Below are positions 1 to 5,838 of a DNA stretch of 8,019 bases, in pieces (within the stretch, counting starts at the first letter, position 1; each line of letters opens with the position of its first letter). The stretch comes from Candidatus Kuenenia stuttgartensis (lineage in GTDB: Bacteria; Planctomycetota; UBA1135; UBA2386). Position numbers and translations under genes: made by a program. The notes under the pieces are model-generated. The model saw only the letters and a program-made list of their open reading frames with translations, was not told the origin of the DNA and ran no database searches. The stretch lies in NCBI GenBank assembly GCA_945861365.1, contig CAMAUH010000188.1, positions 1 to 8,019 on the forward strand. Direction: 5' to 3'.

Positions 1-149
1 GGCGGCGGTGGCGCGGTTCGGCATGAGGTGGCGGCAGTGGCGCGGGCGGCGGTCGGGAGGGCTGAGTTGGCGGCAGGTAGCCGGGCGGGGACGCGCGGCT
101 GTCGGCGGAGGTTCGGTAGTGGGGAATCGGCGGATGCAGCGCGGCGCGC
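1..149 (-). other. C-rich region after the histidine kinase stop; possible Rho-type termination zone or leader of a gene cut by the window edge
   Basis: No gene can be supported here. By hand count the plus strand has 82 G and 34 C in 149 bases, so a transcript continuing from the histidine kinase would be strongly C-rich and G-poor. Such composition is typical of Rho utilisation sites; that reading is inference. Directly after the stop lies a palindrome, AGCGC-GGC-GCGCT (138-150), with no T tract, so it is not a classic intrinsic terminator. On the minus strand an ATG at 22-24 opens eight codons (MPNRATAA) to the window edge. This could be the start of the next gene, perhaps the missing response regulator, but eight codons with no ribosome binding site are not evidence. 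Confidence 0.3.
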
Positions 150-2060
150 TCAGGTCGCGACCGGCAGCGCGATCTCGAACTCGGTCGCCCCCGGCTGCGT
201 GCGCGCCAGCTTGATCGTGCCGCCATGCGCCTCGACCAGCCGCCGGCAGATCGCGAGGCCAAGCCCGGTGCCCGACGTCTTGGTCGTGAAGTACGGCTCG
301 AACAGGCGCGCGCGCACGGGTTCCGGGATGCCCGGGCCATCGTCCTCGATCGCCACAGCGACCTTGCCGTCGACCACGCGCGCGCGCAGCCGCACCCGCA
401 CCCCTGCCGACGCCGCTTCGTGCGCGTTCTGCACGAGGTTGACGAACACGCGGCCGATCGCCTTCTGGTCGAGCGCCACGCGCGCCTCGCCGACGTCGAC
501 GTCGGCGGCGAGTTCGACCGCCTTGCCGGCGAACAGGCCCGCGAGCTGTTCCTGCAGCTGCTGCAGCCAATCGCGAGCGGCCACGGTCGCGCGCTGCGCC
601 GGCGCCACGCCCGCGAAGGCGCGGAAGTCGCTGGCGATGCGATCGAGCGCGTCGGTCTGCTCGAGCACGGTGCGTGCGAGGCGTTCGGCGACCATGTCGG
701 CGCGCGGGTCCTGCTCGCTGCGCGCGCGCTGCAGCAGCTGGGCGGCCATGCGCATCGGCTGCAGCGGGTTCTTCACCTCGTGCGCGACCTGCCGCGCCAT
801 CTCGGCCCAGGCCTGATCGCGCTGCGCCGCGGCGAGCTTCTCGCGACCGATCGCCAGATCGCCCGCCATCTGGTTGAACGCGCCCGCAAGCTCGCCGAGT
901 TCGGGCCCGCCACGCGGTGGCACCGACACCGACAGGTCGCCACCGGCGATGCGCCGCGTCGCGTCGACCAACGCCTGCACCGGTGCGGTGATCGTGCGCG
1001 ACGCGATCAACGACCAGCCGAGCAGCGTCAGGATCGTCGCGACGATGGCGACCAGCAGCACGCGCTCGAACGCGTCGCTGGCGGCGAACAACTCGGCTTC
1101 GGGCACGGCGACGCCGATCACGAACGCGGTGTTCGCGCCGGCACCGCACGGTGCATAGCCGACGCGCCAGCGGGCGCCACCGGGCTCGACGAAGCTGCCG
1201 CGGGCGGGGGCACTCGCCTGCACCATCTGTTGCCGCAGCGCGGCAGGCGAAAGCGGCAGGCCGTAGTTGGCGCGATCGGTATGCCCCTGCACGACGCCTT
1301 CGCGCCCAACCAGGAACACGCGCGCCGACGGCAGATGGGCGCTGTCGACCAGCACTTCGCGGGCGCGATCGAGCACCGCCTGCACCGGCGTCCAGCGCAA
1401 CAGCGCGAACAGCACCCCCGGCGGACCCTCGTCCTGCGGCACGTCCATGGCGAGCCCGACATGGTGGCTGCCGGGATCCATCGAACGGTGCTCGAGACCG
1501 CCGAACAAGAAGCCCGAGCGGCCCCACGGCAGCAGGTGCAGGCCACGTTCCCGCTGCGTGCGGCGGAACCAATCGGTGTCGGCGACCGAGTCCGGCACCA
1601 GGTCGCCGCGGCGGCCGTGGGAACTCAGGTCGAGCCGCTGGCCGTCCTGCCAGTAGACGACGCGCCCACTCGCATCGGCGAGCAGCAGCAGGTCCAGGTA
1701 GTTGTCGAGCAGGTCCGGCACGAGTTCGACCTGCTCCTCGAACGACCGCAGCTCCTGGGCGCGGCGGCGCGCTTCCCCATCACGCTGCAGCGGCCGGCGC
1801 GCGATCTCCCGCACGATCGCACAGGCCTGCACGGTCTGCTGCAGGTACGAATCGATCTTCTGGGCGTGGTCGGCGGCGAGCTGCGGCAGGAACACGCGCA
1901 CCACCTGCTCGTCGATCTGCTCGCGCATGCTGCGCAGCGAGAACCAGCCGTAGAGCAGCAGCGGCAGCACGGCGGTCACCGCGAGGGTGACCAGGAACCG
2001 GCTCGCCAGGGACATCGCGCGCACGCGCGGGATCATGCCGGACGCGGCCGTGCGCGGCAC
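150..2060 (-). CDS. Membrane-bound sensor histidine kinase, NtrY/NtrB-like, with periplasmic sensor loop and HAMP domain
   Basis: This is a two-component sensor kinase that would autophosphorylate on His and pass phosphate to a response regulator. Numbering from the GTG at 2060, it has a first membrane segment at about 20-42, a periplasmic loop of roughly 290 residues (perhaps Cache-like; ligand unknown), a second membrane segment at about 333-354, and a HAMP linker at about 353-405. The HisKA H-box has phospho-acceptor His427 in HEVKNP, and the run after it resembles NtrY/NtrB kinases. The ATPase domain has an N-box with Asn545, a G1 box DDGPGIP (573-579), an F-box EPYFTTK, and a G2 box GTGLGL (597-602). 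All catalytic boxes look intact, so it should be active. The start is uncertain: GTG 2060 has GGACGAG about 12 bases upstream, while ATG 2036 and ATG 2015 lack a ribosome binding site but also precede the first membrane segment. It follows the TPR lipoprotein by 24 bases, suggesting one transcript. No cognate regulator is seen. Confidence 0.95.
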   Translation of the reverse strand: MPRTAASGMIPRVRAMSLASRFLVTLAVTAVLPLLLYGWFSLRSMREQIDEQVVRVFLPQLAADHAQKIDSYLQQTVQACAIVREIARRPLQRDGEARRRAQELRSFEEQVELVPDLLDNYLDLLLLADASGRVVYWQDGQRLDLSSHGRRGDLVPDSVADTDWFRRTQRERGLHLLPWGRSGFLFGGLEHRSMDPGSHHVGLAMDVPQDEGPPGVLFALLRWTPVQAVLDRAREVLVDSAHLPSARVFLVGREGVVQGHTDRANYGLPLSPAALRQQMVQASAPARGSFVEPGGARWRVGYAPCGAGANTAFVIGVAVPEAELFAASDAFERVLLVAIVATILTLLGWSLIASRTITAPVQALVDATRRIAGGDLSVSVPPRGGPELGELAGAFNQMAGDLAIGREKLAAAQRDQAWAEMARQVAHEVKNPLQPMRMAAQLLQRARSEQDPRADMVAERLARTVLEQTDALDRIASDFRAFAGVAPAQRATVAARDWLQQLQEQLAGLFAGKAVELAADVDVGEARVALDQKAIGRVFVNLVQNAHEAASAGVRVRLRARVVDGKVAVAIEDDGPGIPEPVRARLFEPYFTTKTSGTGLGLAICRRLVEAHGGTIKLARTQPGATEFEIALPVAT

Positions 2061-2084
2061 GGCGGCAGCGAACTCGTCCGTCGA

Positions 2085-3503
2085 TCAGCCGTTGCCGTTG
2101 CCGGGACCGCCGGTGCCCGGCGCCGGGATCTGGGTCGGCGTCTCGGTCGCCGGAGCGGGCACCGGCGTCTCGGTCGGCGCCGGCGGCACGACGGCTTCGC
2201 CGTTGCCCGCGGGCGGGGTGGAGCCTTCCGCAGGGGCCGGCGGCGTGGCGGGCTTCTTGGCGATCTCCTCGGTCAGCCGCTCGATGCGCGCCTTGGCATC
2301 CTTCCACGTGGAGTAGAAGCGCTCCGAGTTCTTGTAGTGCTCCAGCGCCTTCGGCAGGTCGCCGGCGGCTTCCGCGGCTTCGGCAGCCGCCCATTCCTTG
2401 GCCGCGCCGTCCAGGTCGGCCTTCAGGCCGACGATGTGGGCCTTCTCGTCCTTGAGGCCGTCCGGGAAGTCGGCCGCGATGGTCTCGAACCCGGCCAGCG
2501 CTTCGGCCTTCTTGCCGAGCACTTCGAGGTCCAAGGCAACCTGGTAGCGCGTCTCGCCCTCACGCTTCTTGGTCGCCACGATCAGCTCGCTGATCTGCGG
2601 CCGCGCCAGCGTCGACAGCTCGAAGGCCTTCGCCAGCTGCTCACGCGCGACGTCGAAGCGACCCGAGCGCATCTCGATCTGCGCCTTGTCGACCAGGCTG
2701 AGCGCCTGCAGCTCCTGCTCCATCAGCACGATCGCGGTCTGCGCCTCCGGCAGTTCGCGATCCAGGCGATGGGCCTCGCGGTACTCGAGCAGCGCCGCAC
2801 CGAACTGCTCCTTCTTCTCGCAATCCTTGCCGCGCGCCATCGCCTTCTGGGCGTTCTCGCGCTGCGCCTTGCTCTGGATCTCCTTGGCGTCCGTGCGGGT
2901 CGGGTCGTTGTGGATCACGTTGCCGGCGTGCCACTGCACCTCGATGTAGCGGAACTCCGGCAGCTTGCGCACCGCTTCGAGGAACTGGTCGTGCGCGCGG
3001 GCAGTCATCGACGCGGTCGCCTGGCGGACCCGTTCGATCCCGTCGACCGCCGCCGCGAAGTCCGGCAGCACGGCGTTGGCCGCTCCGTAGCAGGCGAGCG
3101 CCTCCTTGAACTCCTTGCGCAACAGGTGCTCGTCAGCCTTCAGCACGCTGCGCTGCGCCTTCTTGCGGAGGGCGCGGTTGCGCATCTCGTCGATGCCCGG
3201 GTAGCTCGGGTCCAGCTTCTCCAGCTCGACGAGGTCGGCGAGCGCGCCATCCTCCTTCTCCTGGAAGATGCGGTGGCGCGCACGGGCGCGCAGGAACTCC
3301 TTCCTGGCGCTGGCATGGGCCGCAGCGAGCTCCGCATCGACTTCGCCACCGTTCGCGGCCTGCTCGGCTCGCGCCACCTCGAGCACCTCGTAGGCATGCA
3401 TGTGGTCGCCGAGCCGGGCGTAGGCCTTGCTCTGCTCGATGACCGAATGGGTGCTGCAGGCAGCGAACAGCAGGACGGGCAGGAGCAGGCGAAGGTTCGT
3501 CAT
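2085..3503 (-). CDS. TPR-repeat lipoprotein with Pro-rich C-terminal tail
   Basis: This 472-residue protein starts with a lipoprotein signal peptide: Arg5, a hydrophobic stretch 6-15, and Leu-Phe-Ala-Ala-Cys with Cys16 as the likely lipidated residue. Phe at -3 makes the lipobox slightly non-canonical. The mature protein is almost wholly alpha-helical with TPR-like hairpins at about 117-150, 215-248, 269-302, 318-351 and 368-402. Telltale pieces are EFKEALACYGAA, EQFGAALLEYREA and GDLPKALEHYKNSE. Residues 418-472 are a Pro/Ala/Thr/Gly-rich, presumably disordered tail. TPR proteins usually scaffold protein complexes; the partner is unknown, and no enzyme domain is visible. The start at 3503 is chosen because the signal peptide begins there. 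The frame stays open upstream, but that part is antisense to the dioxygenase gene. No Shine-Dalgarno is visible. The histidine kinase follows 24 bases downstream, so a shared envelope role is plausible but inferred. Confidence 0.9.
   Translation of the reverse strand: MTNLRLLLPVLLFAACSTHSVIEQSKAYARLGDHMHAYEVLEVARAEQAANGGEVDAELAAAHASARKEFLRARARHRIFQEKEDGALADLVELEKLDPSYPGIDEMRNRALRKKAQRSVLKADEHLLRKEFKEALACYGAANAVLPDFAAAVDGIERVRQATASMTARAHDQFLEAVRKLPEFRYIEVQWHAGNVIHNDPTRTDAKEIQSKAQRENAQKAMARGKDCEKKEQFGAALLEYREAHRLDRELPEAQTAIVLMEQELQALSLVDKAQIEMRSGRFDVAREQLAKAFELSTLARPQISELIVATKKREGETRYQVALDLEVLGKKAEALAGFETIAADFPDGLKDEKAHIVGLKADLDGAAKEWAAAEAAEAAGDLPKALEHYKNSERFYSTWKDAKARIERLTEEIAKKPATPPAPAEGSTPPAGNGEAVVPPAPTETPVPAPATETPTQIPAPGTGGPGNGNG
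2136..2176 (-). repeat. 14-base direct repeat with 27-base period in the lipoprotein tail
   Basis: CGGCGTCTCGGTCG occurs at 2136-2149 and again at 2163-2176. The period of 27 bases equals nine codons, and each copy encodes Thr-Glu-Thr-Pro within the Pro-rich tail of the TPR lipoprotein. Because the period is a multiple of three, recombination or slippage between copies would change tail length without a frameshift. Confidence 0.6.
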
Positions 3504-3590
3504 GAGATGCGACGGGTGGCCAGGCGGCCGCGGAACGGCCAGAATGGCCGACTCCCTGCGACTGGTAAAGACCGCGCCATCTTCCCGACC
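3504..3590. promoter_or_regulatory. Divergent intergenic region between the TPR lipoprotein and thiol dioxygenase genes
   Basis: These 87 bases separate two divergent start codons and must carry the promoter or promoters for the lipoprotein/histidine kinase pair and the dioxygenase. I could not identify convincing -35/-10 boxes on either strand. Four GGCC tetramers lie at 3518, 3526, 3537 and 3546, and GGCCAG is repeated 19 bases apart (3518-3523 and 3537-3542), roughly two helical turns. In DNA this rich in GC this may be chance, but it is the only candidate operator-like pattern. Neither start codon has a Shine-Dalgarno sequence. Confidence 0.4.
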
Positions 3591-4202
3591 ATGACGACGA
3601 TGTCCACAACCGCCACCTCCGGCTACGGCCTCCGCGACTACGTAGCCTCGATCGAGGGCGTCCTGGCCCGCCGGCCGGCCAACAAGATCATCATCCGGGA
3701 GGTCTCGGCGGCGACGAAGCAGCTGTGCGCCTCGGACCGCTGGTTGGAAGAGCGCCATCGGGTCGGCAACCCGGACCGCTACACGCGCCACCTGCTGCAC
3801 CGGGACCCGCAGAACCGCTTCGTGGTGCTGGCACTGGTCTGGATGCCGGGCCAGATGACGCCGATCCACGACCATTCCTGCTGGGGGGTCATGGGCCTGA
3901 TCCAGAACTCGCTCGAGGAGGTCTGCTACGACCGGCTCGACGACGGCAAGCGGGCCGACTACGCGGAGATCGAGCAATCGCGCGGCACCGACGTCGGCCA
4001 GGGCGGCGTCGCCTACCTGCTGCCGCCGTACGAGGAGATCCATCGCATCGGCAACACCAGCGACAAGCCCACCATCTCGCTGCACGTGTACGGGCGCGAC
4101 CTCGACGAGGTGAACGTGTTCGACCCGGTCTCGGGCAAGGTCAGCCCGATGCGCATCAAGTACTACTCGCCCGAGTGCGGCAAGGAACCGTTCGTCATCT
4201 GA
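3591..4202 (+). CDS. Cysteine dioxygenase family (cupin thiol dioxygenase), probable
   Basis: A 203-residue cupin enzyme of the non-haem iron thiol dioxygenase family, which uses O2 to oxidise a thiol to a sulfinate (for L-cysteine, to cysteine sulfinate) in the cytoplasm. Numbering from ATG 3591, the iron-binding His triad is His93 and His95 (in HDH) and His151 (in EEIHRIGN). Tyr64-Thr65-Arg66 matches the YTR stretch of mammalian cysteine dioxygenase, where the Arg binds the substrate carboxylate. Ser163-His165-Tyr167 matches the conserved Ser-His-Tyr triad. The Cys that crosslinks to this Tyr in mammalian enzymes aligns with Gly99, as in many bacterial homologues; Cys97 is nearby but offset. 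Length is normal for the family. 3-Mercaptopropionate dioxygenase is the main alternative. ATG 3600, three codons downstream, could also be the start, and neither has a ribosome binding site. The adjacent genes give no sulfur-metabolism context. Confidence 0.93.
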   Translation: MTTMSTTATSGYGLRDYVASIEGVLARRPANKIIIREVSAATKQLCASDRWLEERHRVGNPDRYTRHLLHRDPQNRFVVLALVWMPGQMTPIHDHSCWGVMGLIQNSLEEVCYDRLDDGKRADYAEIEQSRGTDVGQGGVAYLLPPYEEIHRIGNTSDKPTISLHVYGRDLDEVNVFDPVSGKVSPMRIKYYSPECGKEPFVI

Positions 4203-4209
4203 CGAACGG
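4188..4209. terminator. Perfect 9-bp hairpin spanning the dioxygenase stop codon
   Basis: CCGTTCGTC (4188-4196) and GACGAACGG (4201-4209) are exact reverse complements separated by the loop ATCT. The dioxygenase TGA (4200-4202) lies at the loop/stem boundary, and the kinase-like gene stops only ten bases beyond the hairpin. Its position between convergent genes fits a bidirectional transcription barrier or 3'-end stabiliser. There is no T tract on either side, so it is not a textbook intrinsic terminator; function is inferred. Confidence 0.45.
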
Positions 4210-4218
4210 CCGGCACCC

Positions 4219-5148
4219 TCAGGCCTTGCTGATGAAGGCCTCGAGGTCGGTCTTCAGCTCGTCCAGGCCGTAGGTCGGCACCGTGATGCAGCGGTAGACG
4301 ATGCGCTCCAGCTCCTGCGGCGTCTTCGGGTTCAGCACGTGCGGCGGGCTGTAGCTGAAGAAGTAGCTCAGCGACAACCGCTGCGTCTCGCCGCCGCTCT
4401 GGCGCCCGGCGAACTCCCACGGCACCTCGTCGAACGGCAGCGTCCCGGTCAGGATCTCGTAGATCATGATGCCGATCGCCATCACGTCGGCCCGGCTGTC
4501 GGTCAACAGCAGCGGGTTGTAGTGCGGCGTCGTCGTGACGACGCGGTGCTCGGGCGTGCGCAGCGCCGGGTCGAGCATCACCACCTTGCCGCTCGGCTTG
4601 ACGACGATGTTCTCGGGCTTCAGGTCGCCGTGGTAGTCGAGCGTGCCGGCCTGCTTGAGCGCCACCAGCGCGCGCACGATGGCCAGGAACCAGTTCAGGT
4701 GGATGCCTTCGAGGCTGCGGATCTTCTCGCGCAGCGTCTTGCCGCGGACGTACTCGAGCACCAGCACCGGCGCGCCGTCGACGACCAGGCGATCCTGGAC
4801 CGCGACCAGGTTCTCGTGCGTGCAGTTGGCGAGCAGGTCGCCTTCGCTGCGCAGCAGGTGCTGCACCTCGTTGCCGTCGAACAGGTCGATGCGCATCCCG
4901 CCCGGCTCGAAGAACACCGCCTCGGCGGGCAGTTCGTCGGGGCTGATGCCCTCCGCCGTACGGCGCGAAGTGACCTCCAGCAGGCGCGTGACCTGCCGGC
5001 CTCCGCCGGAACTGCCGCCCACCTTGAGGGCGACCTTGTTGCCGGTCTGCTCGTGTTGTGCCAGGAACACGGTGGCAAAGCCCCCGCGACCCAGAAACCG
5101 AGTGATCCGGTACCCCTGAACCACTTCTCCGATGGCGAGCTTCATCAT
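4219..5148 (-). CDS. Divergent protein kinase-like protein (Ser/Thr kinase fold) with N-lobe insertion
   Basis: A 309-residue cytoplasmic protein consisting almost entirely of one protein-kinase fold, without the membrane segment or sensor domain common in bacterial Ser/Thr kinases. Visible motifs are the Gly loop GRGGFATV (20-27), beta-3 Lys42 in VALK, a probable helix-C Glu102 nine residues before His111 (HENLV), the catalytic loop HGDLKPEN (Asp175, Lys177, Asn180), and metal-binding Asp193 in DPA. DVMAIGIMIYEILTG (221-235) marks the conserved F-helix. Departures from the family are HRD changed to HGD, DFG to DPA, no clear APE Glu after TPHYNP, and about 60 residues between Lys42 and Glu102 where some 20 are usual, including a Gly/Ser-rich piece (44-50). 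The core ATP and metal residues remain, so activity is possible but substrate and regulation are unknown. ATG 5148 is chosen because the Gly loop follows at the normal distance; a second ATG follows at once. Converges with the dioxygenase gene. Confidence 0.9.
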   Translation of the reverse strand: MMKLAIGEVVQGYRITRFLGRGGFATVFLAQHEQTGNKVALKVGGSSGGGRQVTRLLEVTSRRTAEGISPDELPAEAVFFEPGGMRIDLFDGNEVQHLLRSEGDLLANCTHENLVAVQDRLVVDGAPVLVLEYVRGKTLREKIRSLEGIHLNWFLAIVRALVALKQAGTLDYHGDLKPENIVVKPSGKVVMLDPALRTPEHRVVTTTPHYNPLLLTDSRADVMAIGIMIYEILTGTLPFDEVPWEFAGRQSGGETQRLSLSYFFSYSPPHVLNPKTPQELERIVYRCITVPTYGLDELKTDLEAFISKA

Positions 5149-5260
5149 CCGCTGTGTGTCCCGGTTGGATGCGGAAGGGGCTGGCCTCCCGCGCGGACCT
5201 TTTCGGTATCCCCTTTACGGGAGTTGAGTTAGGTCACACCTGACACACCGACGGACGGTG
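5149..5260 (-). promoter_or_regulatory. Leader region upstream of the kinase-like gene, with small inverted repeats
   Basis: These 112 bases lie between the small membrane protein stop and the kinase-like start, both on the minus strand. The part at about 5200-5245 looks more AT-rich than its surroundings, a likely place for the kinase promoter, but I could not fit clear -35/-10 boxes. AGGT-CAC-ACCT (5231-5241) is a short interrupted palindrome that could be an operator or part of a terminator. No strong Shine-Dalgarno precedes the ATG pair at 5143-5148. Confidence 0.35.
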
Positions 5261-5261
5261 T
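5245..5261 (-). terminator. Short hairpin overlapping the stop codon of the small membrane protein
   Basis: ACACCG (5245-5250) and CGGTGT (5256-5261) form a perfect 6-bp stem with a 5-base loop, reaching into the TGA at 5261-5263. The interrupted palindrome at 5231-5241 follows immediately on the transcript. There is no T tract, so this is at best a weak terminator or 3'-end structure. It resembles the larger stop-codon hairpin at 4188-4209 in placement. Confidence 0.25.
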
Positions 5262-5833
5262 CAACGGCCGTTCGCCAGCAGCGGATCGCGGAGCGTTTCG
5301 AGGTTGCTCGTGGTCGGCACCCCGGCCGCCGTCGCCAGCACGTACCAGTGGCAGGTCTGGCCGTCCCGGAGCAGCTCACGGACCGCCGCATCGGGCACCA
5401 GATCGGACGTGAACACGCCTTCGCGACGGGCGATCTCCTCGTAGCCGGCATCGAGCAGCACCCATGTGAACGGCGCCTGCGCGCTACCAGCCTGCCAGCG
5501 GAACACCACCGGCGGCCACAGGCCGGCCGGCACCGATTCCGTGTGCAGCGGCTTCGGGCTCGACCCTGGCGACGCCGATGACATGGCCGCAACATGCAAC
5601 CCGATCGGATGCACCGCGAACCAGGCTGCCGCAGCGAGGCAGGCCGCGCCCATCAGGCGTGGCCACCAAGGCTGCGGACGGGAGCTGCGGAGCAACCGGG
5701 CCACTCGCACTGCATCGACCGATGCGACGCGCCATGGCCGCTGCAGCAGTCGGCCGTTCGCACCGACCGTTCGCGGCACCGCCGCCCCAGCCCGCACATA
5801 ACTGCTCGCCGCGAACAACGCCCACTTCGCCAT
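5261..5833 (-). CDS. Small single-pass membrane protein with C-terminal beta-sandwich-like domain, function unknown
   Basis: I do not recognise the family by name. The longest reading is 190 residues: a basic N-terminal part (RVARLLRSSRPQP at 43-55), one membrane segment at about 61-79, a Ser/Pro linker, and an extracytoplasmic domain at about 105-180. The pieces VVFRWQ, FTWVLLDAGYEEIA and CHWYVLAT have the spacing of Fn3-like domains found in membrane proteins encoded beside ECF sigma factors. An anti-sigma-like or envelope-sensing role is therefore possible, but no sigma factor gene or zinc-finger anti-sigma motif is present. The start is doubtful: ATG 5833 lies five bases from the divergent ATG at 5839, leaving no room for two promoters, and has no ribosome binding site. 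GTG codons at 5710 and 5704 or ATG 5653 are alternatives; the last would leave 185 bases between genes and still keep the membrane segment. Confidence 0.72.
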   Translation of the reverse strand: MAKWALFAASSYVRAGAAVPRTVGANGRLLQRPWRVASVDAVRVARLLRSSRPQPWWPRLMGAACLAAAAWFAVHPIGLHVAAMSSASPGSSPKPLHTESVPAGLWPPVVFRWQAGSAQAPFTWVLLDAGYEEIARREGVFTSDLVPDAAVRELLRDGQTCHWYVLATAAGVPTTSNLETLRDPLLANGR

Positions 5834-5838
5834 ACATC

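Noticed and set aside
3883..3888. A run of six G in the dioxygenase gene as a slippage site
   Set aside because: It encodes the conserved Trp-Gly after the HDH motif, so it is explained by the protein sequence.
3504..4085. Upstream extension of the TPR lipoprotein by 194 residues
   Set aside because: It is antisense to the dioxygenase active site and would bury the lipoprotein signal peptide inside the protein.
225..4202. A very long plus-strand open frame running antisense to the histidine kinase and TPR genes and in frame with the dioxygenase, suggesting a giant fusion
   Set aside because: The part before 3591 is His/Arg/Leu-rich with no recognisable domain and lies opposite two well-supported genes. 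It is open because GC-rich codon bias suppresses stops in the complementary frame. Only 3591-4202 is coding.
5578..5838. Upstream extension of the metallopeptidase lipoprotein
   Set aside because: The signal peptide begins at 5839; the extension is antisense to the small membrane protein and has no domain character.
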